64,000 nt of DNA from Motiliproteus sp. MSK22-1 (GTDB taxonomy: Bacteria > Pseudomonadota > Gammaproteobacteria > Pseudomonadales > Balneatricaceae): assembly GCF_001968815.1 (NCBI RefSeq), contig NZ_MIEQ01000029.1:1-64000 (forward strand), in the 5' to 3' direction. The first letter of the stretch is position 1. Each line of letters opens with the position of its first letter. This document shows, piece by piece, positions 26,736 to 36,500 of the stretch. A model generated the notes under the pieces. It saw nothing but the letters and a program-made list of their open reading frames with translations. It searched no databases and had not been told where the DNA came from. A program made the position numbers and the translations under genes.

Positions 26736-29237
26736 CTATGAGTCGACTGTTCTCTGGTTCTCTAACCATTGCTGTGCGGCGACCAGAGTTTGGGTCATGA
26801 CCGTTTCTAAATTCTGATGTAATACTGCTGGATAAGTTTTGTTTTCAGATGCTGCCATCTGTTCCAGTTCCAGAAGTAGCCGACTGGCGCGGCAGAACCC
26901 CAAGGTGTCGCAGGCACCACCCAGTTTATGAGCGATTTCAGTACAGTCGCCGTCAGTCTGATCTAATAGGCTTTGCCGCAACCGGGGCCAAAGCTCGCTG
27001 TGAACACGGCAGAAACTGTCCATTAGCTCTGCGAGTTTTTTCTCTCCCAGTAATCGACAGTGAGCGTCTACAACGGTCCTGTCCAGCAAGGGTGCCTCCT
27101 GTGGGGTAGAAGAAGAGACTAAGTTTGGTGTAAGTTCCTGTCCAGAGGAATCTGTTTTCCCGGTTAGCTGGTGAGAGGGCTTTTCGAAATTGGTTTTAAC
27201 ATAAGGGTTAGCGATAACCTCCATCAGTTGAATTTCGTTGACTGGTTTTGCGATGACACCACAGAGTCCTGCTTCAAAGTAGCGATGGATATCTTCAGAT
27301 CTTACACTCGCGGTCAGTGCGGCAATGGGCGTTTCTCTGTTACGGTTGCTTTGATCTGTTCTGATCCGATGGCTGACTTCCAGACCGCTGATCCCAGGCA
27401 AATGCATGTCCATTAAAATCAGTTCAAACTGTTGCTGCTGGGTTATGCTCAACGCTTGATAACCATCGGCGGCAACAGTGACCTGATGATTGTGGTGCTC
27501 CAGCAGACCGATAACGACCTGCTGGTTGATTCTGATATCCTCAATCAGCAATATTTTAAGGGGATTGGATGGCTTTTGGTCTGGTCGCACCTGGTTTGGT
27601 GATTCTCTGTTTTGTAGCCTGTTATTCAATTGTTCTTGACCGTTCCGTGGTTTTGAGAGGATGTCTTTTGAACTTGGGTGAGCCGATTGAGCTGGCTTTG
27701 CTTCAACGGTTAGCGGAATTTCCAGCCAGAACAAACTGCCGTTGCCAGGGCTGCTGGTCAGTCCGATTTTTCCCTCCAATGCGGTAGCCAGTTCTTTGCA
27801 GATCGCTAATCCGAGCCCGGTGCCGCCAAAGCGTCGAGTAATGGTCTCATCAGCCTGAGTAAAACGGTCAAAAATACGCTCCTGTAGTTCTGGTTCAATG
27901 CCAATGCCCGAATCCTTCACCTCAAAACGCAACTGTTGCTGTGAGCCGGAGCTGGACTGCCTGAATACAGATAGTTGAACCGCACCGCTATCCGTAAACT
28001 TGATCCCGTTGGCCACCAGGTTAGTTAAAATCTGCCGCAGACTGCCTGCTGCTGCATAGCACTCGTCAGCTATGTCTGGGTCGGTTTTCAGCTCCAGCGC
28101 TATGTGTTTTTGATTGGCACTGGGGGTCATCAGAGTGATCAGATTGCCGAGCAGTTTTCGTATTGAAAAGTGGGTTTTTTCGGGGATGTAGGCTCCTTCT
28201 ACCAGGCGTCCATACTGCAAGACGTGATTAAAGGTCTCCAGCAATGCGCTGGTGGCATCATGCAGCACTTGCATATGTTCTCTTTGGGAAGCTGATAACG
28301 TACTCTTTTCCAACAGTTGAATCATGCCTAGCATGCCGTTCATCGGGGTGCGGATTTCATGACTCATGGTTGACAGGAATTGTGACTTGGCATTATTGGC
28401 CTCTTCTGCCGCTTCCTTCGCCTGTTGCAGGCTTTCAGTACGCTGCTCTACCATCTGTTGTAGCTGATCACGATTATATTGAAGGGCTTTCTGCTCCTGA
28501 TCTCGTCGTAGCATGTCTTGTTGGATGGCCTGACGCATTTCGTTCAGGGCTGAGGCAAGCTGGTCGAGTTCGTCGGGGCGTGAGGGCTGATTTCGATCCA
28601 GATGCAAGCTGCTCTCCAGCTCTCCTGTACCAATACGACGGCTGTAGTTGGCCATGGTTTCCAGATGGCGGGTAATCTGTCGCTGAAACAGCACCAGTAT
28701 TACCACCATAATCAGCAGTGCCAGCAGGGTTTGGTTCAACAGGGTATTGAGCCCTGTTTGCCAGACGCGGTGATTAAGCGCCTGCTGATCAAAGATGACT
28801 TCCAGGCGCCCCAGTGGGCGGTTCTGCTGGTTGGCTGTGGTGTGTATCAGATTGAAATTTTGGCGACGGATGCTCTGCCCCTCGTCAGGCTGCTGACCGG
28901 CAGACATCTTTAAGCTTCCATCAGTGTCCTTGTAGTCCAGTTGCAGGTAGGTGACATCAGGCAGGCTTTGTATGCCCTTCAGTTGTAACTGGATCTGAGC
29001 TTTATCCAGATCCCATAAGCTTTTTGCCAGATTAGCCAGATAGCTGCTGCGAATAAGTTCAGCCTGTTGGCTGACCGAGCTGAGTTCGCGACGATAGTCC
29101 AGTGTCAGTTGCAGTGCCGTGGAAAGCAGAATGAATGCACAACTACAGGCAGTTACATAAACCATCATGCGGTAACCCAATGGGTGCTCCTGAGCATAAT
29201 GGGCCAGACTGCGCAGCCGCGACAGGGAAGGGGGCAT
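26736..29237 (-). CDS. Hybrid sensor histidine kinase (TorS/ArcB-like phosphorelay)
   Basis: An 833-residue membrane kinase. Order of parts: membrane helix 1 (about 25-45), a periplasmic sensor of about 120 residues, helix 2 (about 168-185), HAMP and coiled coil (about 190-285), HisKA with phospho-histidine H293 (in [13 protein letters not shown]), HATPase with N and G boxes ([13 protein letters not shown]), a receiver domain with D610 ([10 protein letters not shown]) and K664, and a C-terminal HPt domain with H770 ([10 protein letters not shown]). A His-Asp-His relay to the regulator at 30068 is therefore expected. I chose the ATG at 29237 because GGAGGT lies eight bases upstream. It is the last gene of the operon with the binding protein at 29274. 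Confidence 0.93.
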   Translation of the reverse strand: MPPSLSRLRSLAHYAQEHPLGYRMMVYVTACSCAFILLSTALQLTLDYRRELSSVSQQAELIRSSYLANLAKSLWDLDKAQIQLQLKGIQSLPDVTYLQLDYKDTDGSLKMSAGQQPDEGQSIRRQNFNLIHTTANQQNRPLGRLEVIFDQQALNHRVWQTGLNTLLNQTLLALLIMVVILVLFQRQITRHLETMANYSRRIGTGELESSLHLDRNQPSRPDELDQLASALNEMRQAIQQDMLRRDQEQKALQYNRDQLQQMVEQRTESLQQAKEAAEEANNAKSQFLSTMSHEIRTPMNGMLGMIQLLEKSTLSASQREHMQVLHDATSALLETFNHVLQYGRLVEGAYIPEKTHFSIRKLLGNLITLMTPSANQKHIALELKTDPDIADECYAAAGSLRQILTNLVANGIKFTDSGAVQLSVFRQSSSGSQQQLRFEVKDSGIGIEPELQERIFDRFTQADETITRRFGGTGLGLAICKELATALEGKIGLTSSPGNGSLFWLEIPLTVEAKPAQSAHPSSKDILSKPRNGQEQLNNRLQNRESPNQVRPDQKPSNPLKILLIEDIRINQQVVIGLLEHHNHQVTVAADGYQALSITQQQQFELILMDMHLPGISGLEVSHRIRTDQSNRNRETPIAALTASVRSEDIHRYFEAGLCGVIAKPVNEIQLMEVIANPYVKTNFEKPSHQLTGKTDSSGQELTPNLVSSSTPQEAPLLDRTVVDAHCRLLGEKKLAELMDSFCRVHSELWPRLRQSLLDQTDGDCTEIAHKLGGACDTLGFCRASRLLLELEQMAASENKTYPAVLHQNLETVMTQTLVAAQQWLENQRTVDS

Positions 29238-29273
29238 CCTGATACCTCCAGATAGCTGAATAAAGAAAATCAA

Positions 29274-30071
29274 TCAGGAATCGTTGATATGGGGATCGTC
29301 GATATATTGCTGACTGAATTGTTTGGTTAAGCGGCGAATCGTACCGTCTCGATGCATCTCCCTCAGTCGCCGGTTAACAGCAGGCAGGTATTGCTGTAAG
29401 CCGCTGTTTTTTCCTACTGCCAGATAATAATATTCAGTGGTAATTACTTTTTGCAGGGCCGTTATATGCTGATAAAACCCCAGTTTACGGCTTTGTAATT
29501 GACCGCTGAGTTGTCCTAAGGGCATATAGTCAATGCGTCCCAAAGCCAGTTTCTGAAAGTTCTGTTGCCCTCTGGAAACATATTCAATAGGGCTGTTTTG
29601 CTGAACAAAGCGGTCAAAGTTATCACCGAAGCTATCGCCCAGTAAGAGTCCAACGGTTTTACCTTGCAGATCTTCCAGTTGCTGGAAATGAATTGGATTT
29701 TCGCGATTAACAAACAGGGTGACGATATCGGAAATCATGTGCTGGTTGCTGTAATTCAGGTAACGTTCGCGACGGGCAATACGATAAGCAGCAACCACAA
29801 TATCTGCATTTCCCTGCTGCACTTCCAGCAGGCAGCGTTTCCAGTTGCTTTCAGCGCTTAAAATAACCTGTTGACCCAGTTCGGCAAAAATCTGTTGGGT
29901 TACTTTCGGGGCAAGACCGGTCAACTGACCATTACTGACCCAGGATACCGGTGGGTAAAAGGGGTGACCGCAGGCAATCAGTGGACGAGCCTTTGCTGTC
30001 TCAACGTTGGGCAGTAGCAATAGCAGACCAAGCAGAGTCTGTTGACAATACTTTCTGCAACCGAGCTTCAC
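29274..30071 (-). CDS. Periplasmic family-3 solute-binding protein, likely co-sensor
   Basis: A 265-residue periplasmic protein of the SBP_bac_3 fold. A signal peptide (LLGLLLLLPNVETAKA) is followed by PLIACGHPFYPPVSWV, the lobe-1 start, and by the family pattern GNADIVVAAYRIARRERYLNYSN and the hinge strands. No ABC permease or ATPase accompanies it. It lies between a response regulator (four-base overlap) and the hybrid kinase (36 bases), so it most likely presents a ligand to the kinase, like TorT, which is from a different binding-protein family. The ligand is unknown, possibly an amino acid or an amine. Confidence 0.85.
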   Translation of the reverse strand: MKLGCRKYCQQTLLGLLLLLPNVETAKARPLIACGHPFYPPVSWVSNGQLTGLAPKVTQQIFAELGQQVILSAESNWKRCLLEVQQGNADIVVAAYRIARRERYLNYSNQHMISDIVTLFVNRENPIHFQQLEDLQGKTVGLLLGDSFGDNFDRFVQQNSPIEYVSRGQQNFQKLALGRIDYMPLGQLSGQLQSRKLGFYQHITALQKVITTEYYYLAVGKNSGLQQYLPAVNRRLREMHRDGTIRRLTKQFSQQYIDDPHINDS

Positions 30072-30796
30072 GTTAGATCCGAGGGTCTGGGGGTGAATAG
30101 ATAACCGGCGCCATGAATGGTTAATATCAGTTTCGGATTAGCCGGGTCATCACCGAGCTTGCGTCTTAAGCGTCCGACCAGTACGTCGACAGTACGATCG
30201 CTGGGCACCCACTCCCGATTGCGAATCAGCTCAAGAATTTGTTCGCGACTCATGACTTGACCCGAATGGTTGATCAGGCTGTTGAGGAGTTTAAATTCGC
30301 CTTCTGTTAATTGAGTCGATTGCTGCTTTTCATCAATCAGCTGGCGGCGATCGATATTAAGCTTCCAGCGTTCGAAGCTTTTAAAACTATGGCTGAGAGA
30401 ATCTGTTGGTTTAGCATGACTGCTGTTACGGACTCTGCGTATCAGGTTTTTTGTGCGGGCAAGAATTTCCCGGGGGTTAAAGGGTTTAGTCACGTACTCG
30501 TCTGCGCCACACTCCAGTCCAATTAACCGATCAACTTCGTCTTGTCGTCGCGTGACCAGAATAATTCCCACTTCAGAGTGCACTCTCAGCTCCCGTGTCA
30601 GGGTTAGACCATCCTTAGCCGGTAGTCGAATATCCAGCAGAATAACGTCGATAGCTTCACTGCGCAGAATTCCTTCGGCCTGTTCTGCGGTTTCGGCGCA
30701 GAATACTTGATAGCCTTCATTTTCGAAATAGCTGCTCAGACACTGTCGGGTAATCTGTTCATCATCAACCACAAGAATCTTGGCATCTGCGTACAT
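30068..30796 (-). CDS. OmpR-family response regulator (TorR-like)
   Basis: A 242-residue regulator. The receiver domain (about 1-120) has acidic residues D11 and D12, phospho-acceptor D55 (VILLDIRLP) and K104 (YVTKPF). The C-terminal winged helix (about 145-238) has TEGEFKLLNSLINHSGQVMS and RTVDVLVGRLRRKLGDD. The receiver resembles TorR. It is first in the three-gene operon and overlaps the binding-protein gene by four bases (ATGA). In TorR the partner kinase passes phosphate through its HPt histidine; the same is expected here. Confidence 0.92.
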   Translation of the reverse strand: MYADAKILVVDDEQITRQCLSSYFENEGYQVFCAETAEQAEGILRSEAIDVILLDIRLPAKDGLTLTRELRVHSEVGIILVTRRQDEVDRLIGLECGADEYVTKPFNPREILARTKNLIRRVRNSSHAKPTDSLSHSFKSFERWKLNIDRRQLIDEKQQSTQLTEGEFKLLNSLINHSGQVMSREQILELIRNREWVPSDRTVDVLVGRLRRKLGDDPANPKLILTIHGAGYLFTPRPSDLT

Positions 30797-30902
30797 AATG
30801 ATTTATACCCGTAGGTTCCTCAGGCGACGGACTCTGACATCCTGACCTGTTCTTTTTATAGGCTTTATAAACTAGCGCTTCAGATACAGTCAGGGCAAGA
30901 GT

Positions 30903-30921
30903 TGTTTACATTCTGTTTACA
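30903..30921. promoter_or_regulatory. Two TGTTTACA direct repeats
   Basis: TGTTTACA occurs at 30903-30910 and 30914-30921, 11 bp apart, about 110 bases upstream of the response regulator start. Direct repeats one helical turn apart are the usual layout of OmpR/TorR-family sites, so this is a candidate autoregulatory operator. The rest of 30797-31231 holds no gene. Confidence 0.5.
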
Positions 30922-31231
30922 AGTATGGACAACTTTGCACGCCATGAGTCCATTATTGATCGGCTGCTATTTATCTGAGTGTAATGACTTCGCGGTGGTT
31001 CTGATCAAATAATAACCGTAACTGGGTGTTGTGATATGTCATTTGCATGTCGCATATTTATTGATAGAGGTCGTAGTCAGGCAGTTCGAAGGTGCGTTCT
31101 CTGATTAATATCATTGAATTATACAGACCGTAGCTACCCAAAGAGGTGAACAGACCCAATCAGTTTTTGTTTCAGGGCTACGGGTAGTATCTGATACGTT
31201 TACAAGTGCTAATTAACGGGTAGGTAGCTCC

Positions 31232-31483
31232 ATGAATGATGCTGAATTAATCGCACAGGCTGAGATGTCCCCTTGTGTTGGGGTATGTAAGCTCGATGAA
31301 GCTTCGGGCTGGTGCTTTGGTTGTGGCCGTACAGATGGAGAAATTGAAAACTGGCAGAATCTGGACACTTCAGTTCGGGAAGCTCTGGAAGCGGATCTGC
31401 CGGGACGTGTCGAGCAGCTACTGGCAGAGCGTCGTGCCAAGCGTGCCGCACGAGGTGGTGCGAGAGGGCGCAAACGGGCCTGA
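31232..31483 (+). CDS. DUF1289 protein
   Basis: An 83-residue protein of the DUF1289 family. The conserved pattern is visible near residues 14-31: SPCVGVCKLDEASGWCFGCG, with four cysteines in two pairs that look like a metal or iron-sulphur site, followed by EIENWQNL. The C-terminal 20 residues are arginine-rich and could bind nucleic acid. The function of the family is not known. It is a single gene with no clear operon. Confidence 0.85.
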   Translation: MNDAELIAQAEMSPCVGVCKLDEASGWCFGCGRTDGEIENWQNLDTSVREALEADLPGRVEQLLAERRAKRAARGGARGRKRA

Positions 31484-31557
31484 CCCTTATTCAGGAGCAG
31501 GGGATGAATATTGTGTTCATCCCATTGGTTGATTTTTGCCCCGGAAGATTATTGAAA

Positions 31558-31591
31558 TCTGTAACTCATACCGTTCTGTAACTCATTCTGT
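31558..31591 (+). repeat. 17-bp direct repeat
   Basis: TCTGTAACTCATACCGT is followed at once by TCTGTAACTCATTCTGT. Two tandem copies with a 17-bp period lie 75 bases after the DUF1289 gene, in the long region upstream of glyA. Confidence 0.5.
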
Positions 31592-31660
31592 GTAGCAGCC
31601 GGTTTTTTGTTCTCTTCTTACCTTCGTTCTGAACATCATTCATTGTTGTTCTGGTTACTC

Positions 31661-31716
31661 TTTTTTCAGAGTGCTTTTTTCAGAGCACTTTTTTCAGAGC
31701 TCATTTTTCAGGATTC
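31661..31716 (+). repeat. Four 14-bp tandem repeats upstream of glyA
   Basis: TTTTTTCAGAGTGC, TTTTTTCAGAGCAC, TTTTTTCAGAGCTC and ATTTTTCAGGATTC follow each other with an exact 14-bp period. GTGC and GCAC in the first two units can pair with each other. They lie about 370 bases before the glyA start. No glycine-riboswitch blocks were recognised anywhere in 31484-32084, and no gene is supported there. Confidence 0.6.
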
Positions 31717-32084
31717 GCAGACCGGTTTTCAGCATACAAAAACCTGCTTCTGACATGCACTTTTAAGCGCTGACTTGAGACGCTTTTTCTTTGTAATCGT
31801 AGTAACTGATACCCCGCTGAAAGGTAGGTGTTTTAAGGGCTTCCGCTATTGGTGGCTTGTTCCAAATTATGGCCGATGAGTTGTTCTGAGCTTAGAGCGG
31901 GATCAAATGATCAGTTCCATAGACGCAATGCCGTTTTTCGTCATTGATTGTCGCAAATCCATAGTATCGGGTCGCTGGTAGGCAGTATGGAAATCTTGTC
32001 ACTCATTACTATGTTTTCTATCAACACCATCCGTCTATAAAGCCTAAAGCGCGTTGCAGCGGGATTCTGAGGAGAATAAGAACA

Positions 32085-33344
32085 ATGTTTAGTAAGAACG
32101 ATAAGATCGAAAATTTTGATGAAGTGCTTTGGAACGCAATGCAAGACGAGGTGGCACGTCAGGAAGATCATATAGAGCTGATTGCTTCAGAGAACTATAC
32201 CAGTCCACGGGTAATGCAGGCTCAGGGATCTCAACTCACCAATAAGTATGCAGAAGGCTACCCGCAGAAGCGTTATTACGGCGGTTGTGAGTATGTGGAT
32301 ATTGTTGAGCAGCTGGCGATTGACCGCGCTAAAGAGCTGTTTGGCGCAGATTATGCGAATGTTCAGCCTCACTCCGGTTCTCAGGCGAATGCGGCTGTTT
32401 ATATGGCCCTGGTTGAGCCTGGTGACACGGTGCTGGGTATGAGTCTGGCCCATGGTGGTCACTTGACTCATGGTTCTCATGTGAATTTCTCCGGTAAGAT
32501 CTATAAGGCTGTTCAATATGGTCTGAACGATGCCGGTGAAATGGATTATGACGAAGTTGAAGCGTTGGCCAAAGAGCACAAGCCAAAGATGATTGTGGCG
32601 GGTTTCTCCGCCTATTCCCGCACTGTGGACTGGGCCCGGTTCCGTGAGATTGCTGACTCGGTTGGCGCATACCTGTTTGTCGATATGGCGCATGTTGCTG
32701 GATTGGTCGCAACCGGTCTGTATCCAAACCCAATGCCTCATGCGGATGTTGTTACGACTACGACACACAAGACCCTGCGTGGTCCTCGTGGTGGTCTGAT
32801 TCTGGCCAAGGCTAATGCCGAGATTGAAAAGAAACTGAACTCCGCTGTTTTCCCGGGTGGACAGGGTGGACCTCTGATGCACGTGATTGCTGCAAAAGCT
32901 GTTGCGTTCAAGGAAGCTCTGGAGCCAGCGTTTACCGACTATCAATCTCAGGTTATTAAAAATGCTGATGCCATGGCTAAGGTGTTTATCGAGCGGGGCT
33001 ACGACGTGGTATCCGGCGGTACTGATAACCACCTGTTTCTGCTTAGTTTGATCAAGCAAGGGCTGACTGGTAAAGATGCTGATGCGGCATTGGGTCGTGC
33101 CTCTATTACCGTTAACAAGAATGCTGTGCCTAATGACCCTCAGTCTCCTTTTGTTACTTCCGGCCTGCGTATTGGTTCACCCGTGATTACAACCCGTGGA
33201 CTGAAAGAGGAACAGTGTGCAGAACTGACTGGCTGGATTGCCGATATTCTAGATGCAATGCAGGCCGGAAATGCTGATAGTGCCATTGCTGAAGTAAAAG
33301 AAAAAGTTCAAGGGCTTTGTGCTGACTACCCGGCTTATAGCTGA
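32085..33344 (+). CDS. glyA: Serine hydroxymethyltransferase
   Basis: A 419-residue PLP enzyme that converts glycine plus 5,10-methylene-THF to serine and back. The PLP lysine is in [16 protein letters not shown]; other family blocks are [52 protein letters not shown] and [12 protein letters not shown]. In this cluster it should use the glycine and methylene-THF released by sarcosine oxidase to make serine for the next gene, sdaA. GAGGAG precedes the ATG. It is the first gene of glyA-sdaA-soxBDAG-purU. Confidence 0.96.
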   Translation: MFSKNDKIENFDEVLWNAMQDEVARQEDHIELIASENYTSPRVMQAQGSQLTNKYAEGYPQKRYYGGCEYVDIVEQLAIDRAKELFGADYANVQPHSGSQANAAVYMALVEPGDTVLGMSLAHGGHLTHGSHVNFSGKIYKAVQYGLNDAGEMDYDEVEALAKEHKPKMIVAGFSAYSRTVDWARFREIADSVGAYLFVDMAHVAGLVATGLYPNPMPHADVVTTTTHKTLRGPRGGLILAKANAEIEKKLNSAVFPGGQGGPLMHVIAAKAVAFKEALEPAFTDYQSQVIKNADAMAKVFIERGYDVVSGGTDNHLFLLSLIKQGLTGKDADAALGRASITVNKNAVPNDPQSPFVTSGLRIGSPVITTRGLKEEQCAELTGWIADILDAMQAGNADSAIAEVKEKVQGLCADYPAYS

Positions 33345-33393
33345 GGGCTTTGCCCTGGGTTAAGTAAAGACCTACTTATCACTAGAAAATAAT

Positions 33394-33420
33394 CCGGGCA
33401 GGACTCAGCGTTCTGCCCGG
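33394..33420 (+). terminator. Intercistronic hairpin between glyA and sdaA
   Basis: CCGGGCAG and CTGCCCGG form a perfect 8-bp stem with an 11-base loop, 19 bases before the sdaA start and without a U-tract. It is more likely a processing or stabilising hairpin than a terminator, though it may lower expression of the genes behind it. Confidence 0.5.
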
Positions 33421-33438
33421 CTAAGAGATTGTATCGGT

Positions 33439-34821
33439 ATGGCCATTAGTTTGTTTGACATGCTGAAAGTCGGCATTGGTCCCTCCAGTTCTCATACGGT
33501 TGGACCGATGAAAGCCGCTCATATGTTTGCCTCTGCACTGGAGACAGACGGATTGTTGGAGCGCGTTAAGCGCGTTCAGTCTCAATTATTCGGCTCTCTT
33601 GGGGCGACGGGCAAAGGCCATGGTTCTGGTCCTGCGGTTTTGCTGGGATTGGAAGGGCAGCTGCCTGAGCTGATTGATCCTGTGATCGTAACCCCTCGTG
33701 CAGAGGAAATCAGTGAGCAATCGCAGATTGTCCTGTTGGGTGAATACCCCATTCCCTTTAACGAAGCAGAGGACTTGATCTATCACCGTCTGGAGTCGCT
33801 GCCTTTTCATGCTAATGGCATGAGTTTTACAGCCTGGGATGAGGCCGGGCAGGAAATCAGCCATCGTGTTTACTATTCAGTAGGTGGCGGATTTGTGGTG
33901 GATGAAGCTGCCGCAGGGGCTGACCGAATTGTAGAAGATACAACCAGGTTACCTTACCCGTTCACCACGGGAGAGGAACTGCTGAAAATCTGTAAGCAGA
34001 ATCAACTGTCCATTTCCGATGTGATGCTGGCGAACGAGCAGGTTTGGCGAACTGAAGCAGACATTCGTGAAGGCATTCTGGATATTTGGAAGGTCATGCA
34101 GGAGTGCGTTAAGAACGGCATTCATAACGAAGGTATTCTACCGGGCGGATTGAAAGTCAAGCGTCGTGCAGCGTCGTTGCACCGTGAACTTAAAAACCGC
34201 ACTCGAATGGATATGATTACGCCGTCCCTCGGCGCGATGGACTGGGTCAACCTTTATGCATTGGCGGTTAATGAAGAAAATGCAGCGGGTGGGCGCATGG
34301 TGACTGCTCCGACCAATGGTGCAGCCGGTATTATTCCTGCTGTGCTGCATTACTACATCAATTTCTGCCCCAATTCTGACGAAGAAGGGGTGATTCGTTT
34401 TCTGCTCTGTGCCGCAGCAATTGGTATCTTGTTTAAGGAAAATGCCTCCATCTCCGGCGCCGAAGTGGGTTGCCAGGGAGAAGTTGGTTCAGCCTGTGCG
34501 ATGGCCGCTGCCGGACTGGCAGAAGCGACCGGTGGCACTCCTGAACAGGTAGAAAACGCGGCTGAAATCGGCATGGAACACAATCTTGGCCTAACCTGTG
34601 ATCCTATTGGCGGTTTAGTTCAGGTTCCTTGTATAGAACGCAATGCCATGGCTTCGCTTAAGGCTATTAACGCAGCATCGTTGGCCCTTCGTGGCGATGG
34701 TGAGCATTTTGTGTCTCTTGATAAGGTGATCCGCACAATGCGGGACACTGGCAGAGACATGTTGGATAAATATAAAGAAACGTCTCGAGGAGGGCTGGCC
34801 GTCAACGTTATTGAATGTTGA
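33439..34821 (+). CDS. sdaA: L-serine dehydratase, single-chain iron-sulphur type
   Basis: A 460-residue enzyme that deaminates L-serine to pyruvate and ammonia using a 4Fe-4S cluster rather than PLP. The N-terminal beta domain starts [24 protein letters not shown]; the alpha domain contains the catalytic stretch [21 protein letters not shown] and [21 protein letters not shown], with the cysteines that ligate the cluster. The length matches single-chain enzymes such as E. coli SdaA. It sits between glyA and soxB and completes the route sarcosine, glycine, serine, pyruvate. Confidence 0.93.
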   Translation: MAISLFDMLKVGIGPSSSHTVGPMKAAHMFASALETDGLLERVKRVQSQLFGSLGATGKGHGSGPAVLLGLEGQLPELIDPVIVTPRAEEISEQSQIVLLGEYPIPFNEAEDLIYHRLESLPFHANGMSFTAWDEAGQEISHRVYYSVGGGFVVDEAAAGADRIVEDTTRLPYPFTTGEELLKICKQNQLSISDVMLANEQVWRTEADIREGILDIWKVMQECVKNGIHNEGILPGGLKVKRRAASLHRELKNRTRMDMITPSLGAMDWVNLYALAVNEENAAGGRMVTAPTNGAAGIIPAVLHYYINFCPNSDEEGVIRFLLCAAAIGILFKENASISGAEVGCQGEVGSACAMAAAGLAEATGGTPEQVENAAEIGMEHNLGLTCDPIGGLVQVPCIERNAMASLKAINAASLALRGDGEHFVSLDKVIRTMRDTGRDMLDKYKETSRGGLAVNVIEC

Positions 34822-34885
34822 TGGATTAGTTTTCTCGAAGCTAGATTCCAGCCGATGGAGGCTGGATCCCAGTGAGGGTAGAGCA

Positions 34886-36139
34886 ATGCAAAAATACTCA
34901 GGATTCGGGCTGTTTAAACACTCCCTGAGCCACCACGAGAACTGGCAGCGGGTTTGGCGTAACCCTAAGCCTAAAAAGAAATATGATGTCGTGATCGTCG
35001 GTGGTGGTGGCCATGGTCTGGCGACTGCTTATTATCTGGCGAAAGTGCATAACGTCACCAATGTGGCTGTTATTGAAAAGGGCTATCTGGGTGGTGGTAA
35101 CACTGCCCGTAACACCACTATCGTTCGATCAAATTATCTGTGGGATGAGTCTGCTCACCTTTACGAACACGCCATGAAATTGTGGGAAGGTCTATCTCAG
35201 GATCTTAACTACAATGTGATGTTCTCCCAGCGCGGCGTACTGAATCTTGGTCATACGCTTCAGGATATGCGTGATATTGAACGCCGGGTAAATGCCAATC
35301 GTCTTAACGGAATCGATGGTGAAGTACTGGATGCCAAGCAGGTTCAGGAGATCGTACCGATCATGGACTGTTCAGCTAACAGTCGTTATCCGGTGATGGG
35401 TTCTTCCTGGCAGCCTCGTGCTGGAGTAGCACGTCACGATGCCGTGGCCTGGGGGTTTGCCCGAGCTGCTGATGCATTGGGTGTGGATCTGATCCAGCAG
35501 TGTGAAGTAATCGATATCATTACTGAAGATGGCGCCGCTGTGGCTGTTGAGACTAAACAGCATGGCACCATCAAGGGAGATCGAATTGGCTGCGTAGTGG
35601 CAGGCAACTCCAGTGTTCTGGCGAAGATGGCAGGATTTGACTTGCCGTTGGAATCACATCCGCTGCAGGCGCTCGTGTCTGAGCCGATTAAGCCGATTCT
35701 CGATACTGTCGTCATGTCCAACCATGTGCATGGTTACGTTTCCCAATCTGATAAGGGTGATTTGGTCATCGGGGCAGGGATTGATGGCTACAACGGTTAT
35801 GGCCAGCGTGGTGGTTATCACACCATCGAACATACCGTTCAGGCGATTGTTGAGCTGTTTCCGATCTTCAGCCGTGTACGTATGAACCGACAGTGGGGGG
35901 GAATCGTTGACACTTGTCCGGATGCCTGTCCGATTATCTCCGATACGCCGGTCGAAAATCTGTTCTTCAACTGTGGTTGGGGTACCGGTGGTTTTAAAGC
36001 AACGCCTGGATCTGGTCATGTGTTTGCCGAGACATTGGCCAAAGGTGAAGCCAATGAAATGGCCAAGCCATTCTCCATGTTCCGTTTCCATGACGGTGCG
36101 TTAATTGATGAACATGGCGCAGCTGGCGTCGCCCACTAA
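34886..36139 (+). CDS. soxB: Sarcosine oxidase subunit beta
   Basis: A 417-residue flavoprotein, the oxidising subunit of heterotetrameric sarcosine oxidase, which converts sarcosine, oxygen and THF to glycine, hydrogen peroxide and 5,10-methylene-THF. The N-terminal FAD site is [18 protein letters not shown], followed by [15 protein letters not shown]. In known enzymes FAD is bound non-covalently and FMN covalently to a histidine of this subunit. I chose the ATG at 34886, since its [20 protein letters not shown] start is the family N terminus; the frame is open further upstream. soxD starts 16 bases after its stop. Confidence 0.95.
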   Translation: MQKYSGFGLFKHSLSHHENWQRVWRNPKPKKKYDVVIVGGGGHGLATAYYLAKVHNVTNVAVIEKGYLGGGNTARNTTIVRSNYLWDESAHLYEHAMKLWEGLSQDLNYNVMFSQRGVLNLGHTLQDMRDIERRVNANRLNGIDGEVLDAKQVQEIVPIMDCSANSRYPVMGSSWQPRAGVARHDAVAWGFARAADALGVDLIQQCEVIDIITEDGAAVAVETKQHGTIKGDRIGCVVAGNSSVLAKMAGFDLPLESHPLQALVSEPIKPILDTVVMSNHVHGYVSQSDKGDLVIGAGIDGYNGYGQRGGYHTIEHTVQAIVELFPIFSRVRMNRQWGGIVDTCPDACPIISDTPVENLFFNCGWGTGGFKATPGSGHVFAETLAKGEANEMAKPFSMFRFHDGALIDEHGAAGVAH

Positions 36140-36155
36140 CCGGAGGAGTAACACG

Positions 36156-36500
36156 ATGTTTTATATCTACTGCCCTCATTGTGAGGAGCACCGGGAAGAG
36201 GAGGAGTTTCATTCCTCCGGTGAAGCACATATCGCCCGTCCCCTGGACCCGGAAAGCTGCAGCGACGAAGAGTGGGGCAACTACCTGTTCTTCCGCAGAA
36301 ACCCTCGTGGCCTGCATCATGAACTTTGGGTCCATGCAGCCGGTTGTCGTAAGTTTTTTAATATGACTCGTGATACCCAGACTTACGAAATCAAAGAAGT
36401 CTACAAAATTGGCCAGTTGCCACAAGCGGTTGCGGAAGGCAGTTTGCTAAGCGAAGGCGCAGTACAAGAAAGCTCAGAAGAAGCGGGGCGTACAACATGA
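36156..36500 (+). CDS. soxD: Sarcosine oxidase subunit delta
   Basis: A 114-residue small subunit. The start MFYIYCPHCEEHREEEEF carries CPHC, and H86-region AAGCRKFFNMTRDTQT supplies the remaining ligands of the zinc site found in this subunit. The middle reads YLFFRRNPRGLHHELWVHAAGC, the family signature. CGGAGGAG lies seven bases before the ATG. The end overlaps soxA by four bases. Confidence 0.94.
   Translation: MFYIYCPHCEEHREEEEFHSSGEAHIARPLDPESCSDEEWGNYLFFRRNPRGLHHELWVHAAGCRKFFNMTRDTQTYEIKEVYKIGQLPQAVAEGSLLSEGAVQESSEEAGRTT

Noticed and set aside
31484-32084. Glycine riboswitch upstream of glyA
   Set aside because: I searched by eye for the conserved glycine-aptamer blocks and did not find them; only tandem repeats are present.
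32187-33059. Long antisense open frame (290 codons) within glyA
   Set aside because: It is a minus-strand shadow of the strongly conserved glyA gene, has no recognisable domain and no upstream ribosome site.
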